Positions 20,341-34,086 of a DNA stretch of 64,000 nucleotides are shown here, one piece after another. Origin of the DNA: Chelonoidis abingdonii (taxonomy: Eukaryota; Chordata; Testudines; Testudinidae); the NCBI RefSeq assembly GCF_003597395.2, contig NC_133770.1, positions 207,707,512 to 207,771,511 on the forward strand, written 5' to 3'. A model generated the notes under the pieces. It was given only the letters and a program-made list of their open reading frames with translations, searched no databases and had not been told where the DNA came from. The translations under genes and the position numbers were made by a program. The first letter of the stretch is position 1, and each line of letters starts with the position of its first letter.

Positions 20341-23300
20341 GAACAGAAGCTCCTACTGCTAAAGGGGAGGGTGCCATGAGGCTAGATGCAACCCTGGGTT
20401 GCATTGGCCTCTAGGCATAGCCCTGTCCAGGTGGAAATTTTGCAGGAAGGACGCTGTGGTAGTATAAAACAGATATAATCTCACCACTAATGGAGAGTCT
20501 ACTGTGTTTAGAGCAGCCTAAATGTGGAAGGAAGGAAGGGCAGTTATCTGCTGAGATGGGTGCTCTTGAGCCCTTCGTTAAAATTCTGTCATTAGTTTGA
20601 AGGAAGGTACAGTTTCTCCTGGCTCTAAAGTAGTGCAGTCTTTCCTCAGATACTTCTGCATCATCCCTGACATAGATGACTTTATCCCTGGATCCACAAA
20701 AATTTGCATATCACTGGGGAGAGTATGTGTGGCCAAAACAGTAAGAGCATTTGACAGAAATTAAGCCTCCCCCATTAAAAATCCCAAGCAAAGAAGACTG
20801 GTGACGGTTCTAGCTTCTGCCCTTCTTGAGACTAAGTGGTCTGTGGTTCTGGGGACCACTCTGGCACAGGGAACCATAGTTTATACCTCTCTGCTCAGAT
20901 TTCAGTAAACCTGCCTGTGGCTTTTAATCAACTGAACCCTTCTCTTTTATTGTGATGAGAAAGATCCACAGGTAAAAGTGCTCTTGTACACAAATTAGAG
21001 CTATTAGTTACCACTTGAGTCATTAGAAGGCTCTTATTTGGAGCATAGCAGTAACATAAGTAGAACTGACAAATTTATTTCAGCATAAGCTTTCGTGAGC
21101 TACAGCGCGCTTGGCTTGCTGGGGCCTGGAGCCGCCCCTGGTTGCAGCCAGTAATTCATGCAAGGCATTACAGGTAGGATTTAAGAATCACTTTAGAATG
21201 AAAGGTGGAGAACAGGGAACCTATTAAGAATTGACTTAATTTTGTATAAAATGCTTGCGTGCATTTGTGCTGCAAGAATCTGTGTGTGGCTGTTGTGAAA
21301 GCTGTGAAGGTAATGGTGGGCCTGTTTCTCAGTTCCTACAGTCTGGTGCTTTATGCACTGCAAAAGTGAGTCAGTAGGTATATATTGCCCTCTGCTGTCT
21401 TGCGCTGTCAAATTCCACCAAACTTGCAAGCACAGTTTTGACATTAGCAGAGTGAAGTACTCTCTCTGTATTTTTTACTAAATTTAATGGAATTAACTGT
21501 TTTGAAAGCCAGAACTTAAGAGTTAGGTTCTGGTTGCTCATGCATCAGTGCACAAGAGACGGGGCACAGGAAACCCTCCATCCTTCCTGTGCATGGGACA
21601 AACATAATGTCAGTGACTGTATTCCCTGAATGTAAGGAGCTGTGTAAGGACGCGTAGAGATATTGGACATCCCAAAGGGGGCATGGTGAGGCAGGGTTCG
21701 GGTGCTGCAAGTCTTTCAGTCTTTTGGACATGGATTGCTGATTGAAAACTGGTGCAGGTGAGAGCATGTTTCTAAAAGGTAAATAAAAATTTGCTTCTCA
21801 GTTTGATCTCCCAGCACACCAAAAGCATTGTGTCTCTCGGAATGCCTCCTGCACTGCCATTGGTGCAGTACAGCTCTAGAGCCTGACCCTTGACCCACCA
21901 CTTTCAACCACAATGGAATAGTTATTCTAATTAAAATATATTCATTCCATGGAATGCTTTTTCAATGAAACTTCGTGATCTTTCTGTTCTGTGATTTTCC
22001 TGTGGATTTGTAATTGGGTCAGTGTGTGTCTAGGAGCAGTATGTAATTAATTCAATTCCAAAATTTATATTGTTTTTGCACATCTGTAGTTCCACTGACT
22101 TCAAAGGTATTCTGCTTATTTATTTTACATCCATGTGAGTCAGAGAAGAATCAGGCTGGAGCATTTCAGCCTAGAGTATTATTCCAAACCAAAGATACAG
22201 CATTGTGTAGCCCCTTCATGGTCACAAATGGGGATCCCAAGGCACAGTGGACAAAATCGAAATGTTTAATAAAAAACAGATACTTTTAAAAAGAATTAAA
22301 AAAATTACATTTATTTAAATGTAGACTGAAAAAAATCACTAGAGAATATAGTGTAGGTACCTATCCGGAACAGACTGAGATAGCAGAGCACTGATTTACC
22401 TATTGGGTCGTTGTCATCTCTAATTTCTATGATGTTATACTATGATCCTTCCCCTCTGAAGGAAAACTTGCAGCCCTTGGTTATAATTTTTTTAATCTCT
22501 TGGCTATTTGGGAATAATTTTACTTTGTATTAGTTTGGGTACCCCAACATCTAAATCTTATTTTTGCTGTTCATTCGAAGACGCCATAATATAAGTTATG
22601 ATATTTAAAGATTATTGATGCAATTCATAAGTAAGATGTCTCCTTCACAATTAAAAAACACAATAATTTGTTTAGAGTAAGTTTTCCAAATTGCCTGTGT
22701 CAGCTCAGATAATGGGTAAAGGGATCTTCTTTCTTCAAAGGTCTTAATGCTATTGCCACACTTTAGTTCCTTTTTTTCTTTCCATACTTAGGCCTTTGGC
22801 TTGGCAGGTCACAAAAACATTACTAACGTCTATTCAGATTAAACTCACTTTCTTTTGTTTGTAATCACAGTTTAATTCTGATGACCCAGGCTACATCACT
22901 GGGCAAAACAATGCATCTGAACAATTACTTCTCACTGTTTCTATTCTTCAGTATCAACAGGTATCCTGCACCCTTTCCCCCAATTCCGCCTCTTTCTGTT
23001 TCTTGCATCCTCTCTCAGCTCCTAGACTGCCATTGTATTTTTAAAGACAGCAGAGAATGGTGTTAGAAGTTTAATGGGACTTGTACTTTTAAATCATATC
23101 AGCATTATTGCAAATCCCACACACAGCACTATATGGTCACTGGGACACATCCCAGTGTAAGTGCTGGATTGCTATAACCTTAAAATGAAATCCAAACACA
23201 AAGATTTTTCCCCACTTAAAAAATAAATCAGCCAATCCATAACTGGACAATGCAACTAATTTGTGAGCCATATTTGAAATAGTGTTCATATATTTTATAT

Positions 23301-23789
23301 CTTTTAACACACATAGGTTGTAAAGAGTGAAAGTGAAACTGAGTTTCTCTATGAAGTGATAAGCTCATTTAAAATATAGTGTGCAATTAGCTCACATAAC
23401 TGATAGATGGCATTGTATAGAAGATAAACATACAGCACACAAATTCACTATACACTTACAGTACTAGGAGAAAAAGTTCTTTTGAGTTTTATTTTCAGAG
23501 CTGTGCACACTAGATCAAGGCACCAGTCCTGCATTTATTAATATGTAGTAACAGTATTTTATAACATCATTGTGAAAATACACAATTTTAAATACAAATA
23601 TAAAAACGATCAAAATGAAGGCTGAAAATCATATAAGCAATAAGGAGAAAATTCCACATGATTTATAGAAATAATTCCTCAAGTTAATTAAGAAGCGTAT
23701 GAAGTGACATACACTACTAATCACACCACTTTGTGATAATGTTAATTATAATGACTCATTAAATGATAGTGCTAGAGACATCAAACAAG
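20341..23789. other. Mostly non-repetitive, AT-rich; one Penelope scrap
   Basis: 21068-21112 (CTGACAAATTTATTTCAGCATAAGCTTTCG, split here) matches 33937-33975 and is a short Penelope-like tail. The remainder shows no exon, RNA gene or named repeat. Open frames (21193-21913, minus) are short and lack domains. Confidence 0.4.
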
Positions 23790-24020
23790 ATTGGAAAACC
23801 ATTATGCTAGGCACTGTACACATAGAGAAAAATCTCTGTCCCAATAAGCTTACAATCTAAATAAATGAGAGAGACACAATGGACGGGAGGGGAGGCTAAG
23901 CTGCAAAAAGATGAAATGACTTACTCAAGGTTACATAACAGAGCTGGGAACATAACTCAGGCTTCCTGACTACCACTCGTGTGTGCTTGCCCCTAAAGCA
24001 CACAATCTTTCCTAATTTAG
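23790..24020 (+). repeat. MIR-like ancient repeat
   Basis: AGGCACTGTACACATAGAGA, CAATAAGCTTACAATCTAA, GAAATGACTTACTCAAGGTTACA, AACAGAGCTGGGAACATAACTCAGG and TTCCTGACTACCACTC follow the order of MIR/CORE-SINE related sequence (ACTTGCCCAAGGTCACACAG, AGAGCTGGGATT). Confidence 0.65.
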
Positions 24021-26599
24021 TTAAGGTAACGCTCATAGCATGTAGTGCTTTCCAAACATTCAGGAAGCGACAGTCTGAGGAGATCAGATGAGCCTATGGT
24101 CATCAATTCTCCTCAGGCATAAGAAGGCATAAGACTTTGGGGAGAAAAACTGGCCAGTGGAGTGACTTTCACCATCATGGCTGCCACCCCAACCATCTCC
24201 TGGGACCTCCCACCTTTGTTATTTTCATCCTGAAAGATGTCTGGATCCGACTGGGTCAGAGAGAGGGAACCAAATGACACCGCCATCTTTATCATCTCCA
24301 GCTGAATTCCAGACACCAGGTGGGATAAACAGAATTGGACTTTAACAACAACAGCTCTAGGCCATCTCAACTAATTTCTTCTGTTTTCACCAGAAGGAGA
24401 AGATTATTACCATCTTTAATACTACATAAAAGACTGTCAGACAGAGTCTTTTCATTCTAAAACCTCTCTCCAGCTAAAGGGAAAGAACAAGGGATGTTGT
24501 TAAAATGAAAGCCTTATTTCATACTTTGTGTCAAATGCTTTAACTGTTTTTCCTTCTTTTCTTTATCTTTGATAAAAGGTTAAAAGAATTTGTAATGGTC
24601 TATTTGACATGGTGCTAAGCAGGTTTAGGTTTCTGTATACCAAATTTCATTACCAACCATTGTTTAAGATGGTTTAATGTTACATAGTGACGGGGTTATG
24701 TTAACATTCTAGCCCATATATTGCACAGCACTTCAGCAAAAGCATTCAGCATCTTGCGGGATATGTCTCTGAAACAGAAAACAACAATTGCAAAAGAAAT
24801 GCTATTTTAAAGTGCCCAAGAGGACAGTGCAAAGGATGGGGAGTGAAAAATCAAATTAACATTTGGAAGAAGTATTTAGCAGTATCTCTTTAAGACAAAA
24901 AAGGAAGTGGTTCACTTAACTGCAGGTAAATATGTGAAGCTAAAATAATACTAAGGTAACTCTGAGTCTTCAAAGGCAAGTTAAGTGTTTTGGCCATTTT
25001 ATAGCAGAAGAGGGTGCAGTTTGTCTTTGAAAGAGAATCAAATTAGATTCTATAGTTGACTGGCTCCTACACTATTAGTTTAGCAGATGCTGAATTACTA
25101 TGAAAAAGAAAGAACTGCTACTTCACTAAATTATATATTTATGTCTTACATGGGGTCTTTATCAGTTTTCCAGTTTAGCAGCCAAAGATCTAAGGCTAAT
25201 TAGAAAGCATGTACTGAATTATTGCTACCAATTCTCACCCATTGGAAGTTTCTATATTTTGTGGATGGACTTGTGTACTTTAAAGGTAGTTATAGGTCCA
25301 CTGATTTAATGTGTTATATATCAAAGGGACCATTTGATTTCAGGATTCGGTGCATTATAAAAACTTTTGAGTTCCTGCCTGGTTTTCATTTCTTTTGAGA
25401 AACAAGGCTCTTCTCATTTTCCCCTTAGACATTGCCAGGCAGGTACATTAAGAATTGGGATAATTTCAGTCAAAACTTCAGCATGGCTTTTTTTCCTGTT
25501 GGTGTTTCATATGAACAATATACTATTTTTGAATATATTTGGAACATGCTAGATTAGTGCTCAAACAGCTTTGTTGACTATGTTTCAGTGAGTGTTTTAA
25601 GTGATACGAAATCAACACAACATCAGCTAGCTGTACCTGTGTTTGTTACTGCTGTACTAAGGATACAACAAATTGGGTAGAGCTACACTAAAACTATCAT
25701 CTCTGCTAAAAGATTAATATGTAGAAAATATTATTTTAGCTCTCTTTCTGACATCTAAACAGCTGTGTAATTAGAAGAAGTTCAAGACACACCATTTTGA
25801 AGAATATATTTTATATTAAGATTGTTATTGCAAGATCTTGGACATGATGTAGTTTTTTGCAGGACACTGAGCATGTTGAGAGAGTTTGGTCTCTCTTAGT
25901 TATGGGTGAGATTTCTCTTATGTTACAAGATGAACTGCCCTTTTGTTATCATTTTCTGATTAGGTCAACAGAAATCACCCTAGGGCTGGCAAGCCAAAAA
26001 GAAAAAAAATCTGAGTAATTTTGTTTTTATATGACAGTTATATTCCTACTATCATACATATATATTCATAGCCATTGGTATAAAGACAAACATCATTTGT
26101 TTTAGTGCAAGTACACACTGGTAGGCTAACTCACCAGCTTAGGTAGGATCAAAGTCACATCTACGTCTGTTTCAAGCCCTTGGCTCAGGGCACAATTTAG
26201 TGGGTAAACAGAAATTTTAGGCATAATACCAAAATAAAGCCGTTCTTTTGCCCAACACAGACTACAGTTCTCAGAGGCTGCTGCCCAGGGCTTTGATTCT
26301 CATTGTGTATTTCCCAGAGCTCCAGGTTCTGGGGCTTCAGCCCCAGAAGACACATCAGGACTTGTGGCTTCAGCTGTGCAGAAGGCACTGGGGCTCCTGT
26401 GAGTTTGAAAATAATTACCAGAGCCCTGCTCCAGATAACTCCGTCTGAATTTAAGCTCTGCTCTTACTTTACCGCTCTCAGTCCCTCTGAAGCCTTGCCT
26501 GAACCCAGTCCCACAGAACCCTTTCTTTTCTTTGCAGTTCTCACTCCCCATACTACATACCTGAAAAATTTCACCTACTAGCTTGGGTCTTTCCACTAC
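24021..26599. other. No recognised feature
   Basis: AT-rich. 26200-26600 is more GC-rich and contains mirrored short phrases (GGGGCTTCAGCCCC near 26331), suggesting a degraded DNA element. Frames there have no known domain. Confidence 0.35.
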
Positions 26600-29500
26600 A
26601 CACGCACCTCCTCCAGGAGCCCATCTACACCCTACAGTTATCTAGCACAACTGAGCTTAGGGTTACAAGGACCAGGTGCTCTTTTGGCTGTCACATGACC
26701 ACTAGGCCCACAGACTCAGCCAGAAGGCAGCTGATTAATCACAGGTGGGGCTGGGCCCCAACCCCCTCTTGAAGGGCCAGCCATTGTGTGATGGCAAGCG
26801 CATGTTGGGTAGCAAGCTGAATGGGCTGATTAAACACAACAGCATGAGTCTTAATTTTGTGGATCTTTTTCTCACTATTCTCTCTCATCTCGTTTTAATT
26901 TGTTAGGCTGCATATGTGTGATTTCCTTACATATTTTTATTTTATTAGGTTTGTAGATCATTTGTTTATTAAAATCTATCATAGTGTTTGAGGCCCAATC
27001 TTGCAACTGATACCACATGGGCAGGCCATGAAGACAGTGGAGCTCTGCATGTGTCAGGAATCTGCCCAGGCACACTCAACTGCAGGATGTAGGCCTTAGT
27101 TTGGGAGTTTAAAATGTGAAACTGTTGGACCTCTTCCCAATTTTTGATATATATCCATGAAGTGATGGAAGCACTTGTATTCTCATTGTATCATGCCCAC
27201 AAGCTTCTCAATGCAAGTATATTAAAAAAAGAATGGTTTAGTCATCAAACTAAAAGCTTGTCTAGTGACCACTGATCCACTACCAGAGCACAGATCTATT
27301 TTTATTACCCAATTCTACTTTTTTTTTTTTTTTTCAAAGATGCTTCATGGAGTAGATCCTTGCACCTCAGCCCATCAAGATCCAGTGTTGGAAATTCTAT
27401 ACTGCACCAGGTAATACTGAGGCGAAGGTGACAATTAGGACTCAGGATTAATGCAGTTTTTCTTATTAAAGGAAAAGTGATCAGTAATAAAAATATTGTA
27501 ATTTCTACATCTAATTGCAAAGAAGAGTAAATTGACATATTTTTAAAGTGTCTGAAATATAAGAGAAATTAATTATATCACAGGAAATTGCCACTTTGAC
27601 AGACTCAGGCGGTAGATTAGAACTAGGAAAATGTGGGTCTTATTAGACTCCATTGAAAAATCAGAGATTCAGTGTCGTCTTAAAGTAAATTATATTGTTA
27701 TGAAAGTTTCATTCATTCAATGTTTTCAATTGTTAAATGAATTGAAAACATCACTGCTCCCTTTGCTGGATCCTCAGCTCCCTGCTCAGTTTCCCTACCT
27801 TTGACCGGGAGAGGAAGAGGAGGATGAGATAGTCTTGCTTTCCCCTGATTTTCTGCCTTTGACCCTCAGAGAGGAAGACACTTCAGAGAGATCCCTCTCA
27901 GAAGAGGAGATAGAAAAGAGAGGCTGTGAGGGGAGTCCAAGGGAAACAGACCAAGGATAAAACCTTCCCATGGGGTAGGCGAAGAAGGGTAAGCTACTAC
28001 GCCACAAGAGGAGAGAAGTAAGCAAGTGGGGAAACAACATAACTGGCAGAGGCAGAGAGGGAGGGACAACATCGGGAAAGCCATGAAGGGAAAAATCTTC
28101 AGGGGTGAGGGTGGAGTAATAGTGACAAAAGGAGACTCATCACAAGGATTCCAGAGGTGGAACATGTTATGTCAGGTGCACTCCTAAAGTCTCCTGGCCA
28201 CCCACCAAGCACATCAGAGAAGTATCTAACTCTGACCCGTTCCTTCAACCCCAAATAAGATAACAGGCAGTGAGCTAGGTCCTGATGTGTGGGGAGGGGG
28301 TTATCTATAGGAGGGTTGTGAGGCTTGTTGAGAATTTGCATAGGTTCAAATAGGCAACTGAATTACGGAATACTTCTCTAAACTAGTTCTCCTGCACTCT
28401 TGTTTTTCCCATCATTTATGTGATATGTCATTATCAAATGCTGGCAGTGGGTTTTGCATGTTCTTCCAATGTAATTATTGACAAGACCTCATGGTACTGA
28501 GACAATGATACAATACAATAAGTGGAGCAGGGAATTGAGGATCTGCAGGCTTTTTAGTCTTATTGGGAGGGGAGAATATTAACAAGGTCCTGAAAACTAT
28601 CTGTTTAGAGGTCTCCAATTTATGATATGAATATAAAAATAACCTCAAGTAAACCACAATGCGCCACAAACCCCACTGAGTATGTGACTGGTGGCCACTG
28701 CAGGCCCTATTCCCTGAAAAACCAAAAAAAGAAACCCCCAAACCCCCCCCCAACTCAAATGTTTGTCCACTGTGGTTTCCCATTCTTGGGAAGTGGTGTG
28801 TTGGTGATTCCTGTAGTGGTTCTCTTCCCTCTGAGCCAGTCATAGGATGGTGTTAGGCAGCACTCTGCTAAGGGAGGTGCTGTCTGTTGGAAGGTACGAA
28901 AAAACCAAGGTCCTGACCGCTTCAGTGGTAACTGAAGATTTGCTAGCTCTTTTTGCAGGAAAGGGGTGTTAACCTCGTATGGTGGCCAAATTCTTACTTG
29001 GGTAATTACATTCTGCCTCTTGCAAAATACATTCCAAGTAGCTTAATCTGGAGACATTATTGCCAAATAAAAAATGATTGCTCTGCATTAGAGTCCAAAT
29101 GTGTTTGCATTTCAGTGGTGGGTTAATGGCCAATTTCTATTCTCATTTATGCCATTACAATCCCATTGTCTTTGGTCAGGTTGCAAGGGCATAATTGAGA
29201 GCAGAATTTAACCCCTCATCTGCAAAACACTTTGGGATTCTCCAAGCTAATGTTTTATCTTTCAGGCTCCTAAACTATGGGTCATGTCTACTTGCTGGTG
29301 GTTCATATGGTAAATGCTCGTATTGTTTTCAGCTGTGAAAAACTGAATATGTGCTGGGGAGATGAAATGAAAAGCAAGAGCAGACAGTGTGATTAACCTT
29401 TTTAAAAATGACAAAACACACTGCACCAAGGAAGACTAAAAATATGTCAGGATATACAATAAAGGTCTTTAGTGGGAATTTTGCCCAAGAAAAGGTGTCA

Positions 29501-30849
29501 GGATTTGGCCCAGTGTTATTTATTATCTCTGCAGCATTGTAATTGTGCCCAGATCTTTCCAGACAAAAGACAGGTCCTTGGCTCTTGGAGCTAAGACAAT
29601 TTTTTATTTAACGAGACTAGTATTAAAGCTCAGAATCCTCTTTTAATAAGTCAAATGTCATTTTTCCAGAATGCAAGGTGTGGAGAAAACACTGTAAAGA
29701 ATATAAGAATTTCAGAGCTTAGTAGACTTAAAAAGCCTTGTAAAACAAATCAACGGGATCCTTTCTGATTGGAGGAAACAAAACACAAAAACTAAAAACT
29801 TGTGATTGAAATCCTCATCCCACAAAAGTCAATGGGAACCTTACCTTCAATGAGATCAGGATTTCACCCATACTCAACGTTTTCTCACTGCATGATGACA
29901 GTCTCTTGGGAAGGCAAGATTATGTTTAATCTCATTTTCTGTTTCCTGCCTTTATTCTATTAACCATTAATAATACAGCATTTGCTTGCCGATGCAACAG
30001 TGGCTTGTCTTTCAAATAAGTAATAAGCAGTTTCTGAAAGCTCTCAAGTCATTGTCTATTTGTTCTAGCTTTCTGCATGTTACAACTTCTGGGAATTTAG
30101 TCAGTTGTTTTTGAAATCTTCCCAAAAAATATGACTAGACCATTTCCTTAGTCATTGTAAAAACTGACTAAGTCTCCCAAAGTCTAAACAAAAATCATTT
30201 GTAAAAAGCCCTCATATTTCTCTTTTCAAAATACAGCTTTATCCTTTATGGCGTACACTTGAATATGTATCTATGTTAACGTACTTCTGTTTCCTTCTTG
30301 GCAACAAGTAAATCCTCCTCTCTAAAGGACTGGCTTTCCAAATAGAAAGAAATTAGGGAAACAGCAAAACTGATTTAAAAAAAATTTGCAGGATTACTCA
30401 TTCTTCTTAAGATCTGTTTTGGACAATCTGCATCATTCTTGAACTGGTCTGCCTGGGACAAAATTATGGCGTAATGGAGAAATTAGAGGTATGTATTAAA
30501 TTACAAAGAAATCAAAGGCCAAATTTTTAAACATGAATGCCTACAGTTCATCCCCTAAATAAGTGGTCTGATTTTTTTCAAAAGCACTGAATGGCTGTGA
30601 AATGTTGCTGAGTGTTCAGTATTTTAGACAATTAGGCCGGCCACTATGGATTTGGGGAAAAGATTTTCAAAGGCACAAATGCCATGTGGGTGCCTATCTC
30701 AGTTTTTGTAGCTCTATGTGGTATTTTATGCATATTATTAAATGTGCTAATCTGAAGATCCCTTGTACATTATTGTAAACTTCAGATTTTAGCCAATACA
30801 CCCTTCACCAGCCAGTAGTGGGTAGGACATATTGCCGTATGACTCTTGT
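26600..30849. other. No recognised feature over most of this stretch
   Basis: 26640-26840 (CAGCTGATTAATCACAGGTGGGGC, split here) has an LTR-like feel but no partner. 27321-27336 is a T16 run. 27795-28165 is strongly purine-rich on the plus strand. 29785-29857 is a small palindromic repeat listed separately. No coding evidence was found. Confidence 0.35.
29785..29857. repeat. Short palindromic repeat
   Basis: GAAATCCTCATCCC...AGTCAATGGGAACCTTACC...ATGAGATCAGGATTTC forms an imperfect inverted repeat. A similar unit is at 37490-37555. Confidence 0.5.
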
Positions 30850-31440
30850 CATCTAGGATACTGGGGCAGGGAGTGTGTGCTAGTGGGTCTCTGAGATTGC
30901 TGGGATAGGTGCTGAGTGACTGGCAATACTGAGGTGTCTCCAGTGGCTGGGGTGATATGGGGTGATGGGTGCTGTCTAGAGGCTGCCTGGAATGGGTGAG
31001 TGGGTCCTGAGGTTGGGATACTGTTGGAGTCAGATGGTGCTGGGATGTCTGGAAGTACTGGAGTAGGTAGATGGGTTGGTGCTGTCTGGGAGGGCAGCTG
31101 AGAGATGGTGGCTGTGCTCTCTCTGGGAGTGTGTGAGTTTGGCTGAAGGTTTCTCTCTCACAGAGAGAGACTGGGGGCTCTTAGGAGGAATATTTTTGCA
31201 CTCCCTCCATACTAAAACAGGCAAGATCTTATAATAAAGAATGGGGGGGCATTTTGAGCTTCTGGGGGCCCCAAGCAATTGCTTAGTCTGGTTATGCCTA
31301 GTGTTGGCTCTCCTCTCTGGGGTCAAGAAGGGAATCTAGCAAGTGGCTGGGAGATGGGTGTAACTTGGAGTCAATCTGAGGGTTCGGGAGGTCTGGCTAG
31401 GGGTTTAGAGGTACCTGGGGCCGGAGGTCTGATCTAATGC
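30850..31440. other. G/T-skewed block
   Basis: The plus strand is unusually rich in TGG and GGGTG words and poor in C (for example GATATGGGGTGATGGGTGC). No tandem period could be fixed. It may be an old minisatellite or the interior of a DNA element. Confidence 0.35.
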
Positions 31441-31808
31441 TCAGTAGCATCATCTACTGGACATCAGGGGGAAGTGCACTGTTTGCCTGAAACAACCTGA
31501 TGCATGACATTCAGTGTGATAGGGCTGCCTTGTGAGAGTATTACACTAGATGTATGGCACTTGGCATACTTTCTCTCACTGAAACTCAGTAGGCGGTAGT
31601 TGTCATTTGTGCCTTGAGAAAAGTATCCCTAGAAGCCTATCTCTTGGTGTCCATTTTTGAAAATCTTAGCCAAAGGGTATAATCCCATGTAAATTCATCC
31701 CTGTAGCAGACATACTCACTGTCTGCTTATGTGTGAAATATCTATTTCTCTTGACTAAAAAGCTTTAATGAGTTCCTTCCTCATCTTATTTTATTTTCTC
31801 TATAGGTG

Positions 31809-33053
31809 TGTAAAGGTGTGGGACGAGGGCTTGACCCTCCCTGAGGGGTCGAGGGGAGCCACACTGGCTTGCTACACGCGGTCGGGCCAGGCAGGTCCTA
31901 GGGCAGCAAACACAAAGGTCCAAAGTTCCAGCCCCGGGTTTGGGCCGAGCTACGATACAGAGTCAAGGGGGGAGCTTCGCCCCTTTGCTTCTGGGCCGAG
32001 CAACAATACAGAGTCAATTGGGAGCCCAGGCCCTCTGCTGGAGGGCTGAGCGACAATACAGAGTCAATTGGAAGCTCAGGCCCTTTGCCTCAGGGCCGAG
32101 CAACAATACAGAGTCAATTAGGAGCTCAGGCCCTTTGCTTCAGGGCTGAGTGACAATACAGGGTCAATGGGGGCCCTGCCCTAAGGCCGAGCGGGGCACC
32201 AAAAGCAGAGTCACCAAGCTCAGACCCTTTTGGTTCAGGGTGGAGCAGAAAAACAATCTAGAAGCCCAGGCCCTTGGGCAGGGCGGGGCAACCAGCAGTT
32301 CAGGTGTATAAAGCCCACACCCTGGCTCAGGGCGGGGGCAACAAGCAGTTTAGAGCTCAGGCCCTTCAGCAGGGGCCGAGCAAATAAATAAGTCTTAATG
32401 GGCTCCTCAGGCCAGGGAGAGGGGGAGTCTGCCACCCTTGGGAAGGTGGCAGGGGGAACGCAGGCCTTCTCACTCCACTGCGTTCCAGCCCGGGGCCCTA
32501 GTAGTGGCTATCACTGCTGATGGTCAGTGGGGATCCTGACCAAAACACACTGACATTGGCTCAGGTGAGTCTGCATCCTGACTGGGGTCAGCTGCACCCG
32601 GCTACTTCCAATTTCCCCCTCCGGGCCTACCTGGTCCGTGGCGTAAGCTCCTGGGAAGTCCAGCAGCATGGGCTCCTCACGGCCGGGGCTGGGTGGTAGG
32701 TCCGGCAGCTCCTCCAGGAAATCCGGCCAGGCTTGCTCCGGGGGTTCCTCGGGGTAACAGCAGGGACGGGGAGGCTCCGGCAGCTCCTCCTCGTAGCGGG
32801 CACGGGGAAGCTCCGGCCAGTCAGGGCGACTGCCCTGGGTCCTGGCGGCTTCCTAGTCCCAAGCTCCCCGCAGCAGGTCTGCTCCCAGCGGTGGCTGGGC
32901 TTCAACTGAGCTCTGACGGCCGGCTTTTGTGCTTCCAGGTCGCCGCCTGACCCTCTGAGGGGCGGGCTCACCGCTTCTTAGCCCCGCCCACTCAGGCATC
33001 CAGTGGGGTGCACCCTCTCCTGGGCAGGAGGGGAGCCACACCGATTTGCTACA
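31809..33053 (-). repeat. LTR-A copy 2, solo LTR
   Basis: On the minus strand it runs TGTAGCAAATCGG ... CACCTTTACA, with TG...CA ends. The flanks AGGTG (31804-31808) and AGGTA (33054-33058) form a 5-bp target duplication with one change. The last ~55 bp (minus-strand sense) match copy 3 closely, through GGCTCCCCTC and CAGGGAGGGT. No internal retroelement region is present. The TATA position (32924-32931) reads CACAAAAG instead of TATAAAAG. Confidence 0.85.
31940..32180. repeat. 50-bp minisatellite inside LTR-A copy 2
   Basis: AATACAG-containing units recur at 31952, 32003, 32053, 32103 and 32153, spaced 51, 50, 50 and 50 bp. Each includes GGGC(C/T)GAGC and AGAGTCAATT. Confidence 0.92.
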
Positions 33054-33868
33054 AGGTAGAGTTAGGTATATCATTGTAACACACTGTATTATACCCCACT
33101 CCATTTTTGTTCATTTTGTTCCGTCTACAGCCTCACGAGACATAATAATGGGTGGAGATAATTAGGGTAAACAGGGACTAAGCACTTACACTGTGTTATT
33201 ATATAACCCAATGGTCAGTGTGTTATGAATTTCCTTCTGTGGCTGATCTACAGAGGACATGGGTCCATTATAGCTCCTGCCTACAGAGCCTGACTGTCTA
33301 ACTCAAGCTGTAGAAACCCATATTTTTAGCTATGGAGGATTCTACTTGAGTCCCTGGTGTCTACTAGGTTGCTGGCTACCACAGCAACATTAGGGAGACT
33401 CTTGGAAACTGACTGATTCCTAGGCAGAAAGGAGATTAGGAGGACAGGTAAGTTACCACATAAGACTATAAAGGGCTGTTGGTTTGTTTTGTAACCTGAT
33501 CTGGGCTTGTGTGTTTTTTAAAAATCATTTTAAAACAAACTGTATAATCAAATTCCTGACAAACAATGCATAGGAGTAAAGTTATCTCTGACGGACTTTA
33601 ACTTTTGGACTGCACTGACTAACTTTGCCAGATTGCACACTCTCAACTCTGCAGTGAACAGGATTTAAGGTTGAGGGGGATAGTCTCATCTCTGTGTATG
33701 CGAATCTGAGTTTACAATTCTCCATACTCTGTAACGAAAACATATCCTTGTATTATGGACACTGTGACACAAAGATATAGAAAAGAAATTCATGTAAAAA
33801 TTGCACTTATTCAAAATCTCATATGGAAAAAGCCTATAACAGTGAAAATAGCAATAACACAGTAGCAA
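33054..33868. other. No recognised feature
   Basis: Moderately AT-rich sequence with no repeat or exon recognised. Confidence 0.35.
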
Positions 33869-34086
33869 GTTTCAGAGTAGCAGCCGTGTTAGTCTGTATC
33901 CGCAAAAAGAACAGGAGTACTTGTGGCACCTTAGAGACTAACAAATTTATTTCAGCATAAGCTTTCATGGGCTACAGCTCACTTCTTCGGATGCATAGAA
34001 TGGAACACACAGAGAGAAGATTATTTATACATACAGAGAACATGAAAAGGTGGAAGTAGCCATGCCAACTGTAAGAGGCCAATCAA

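Noticed and set aside
27321..27336. T-run as the tail of a processed pseudogene
   Set aside because: No gene-like sequence or target duplication was found beside it.
31940..32180. CRISPR-like array
   Set aside because: Units are near-identical over their whole length with no spacer variation, and they lie in an LTR of a vertebrate genome.
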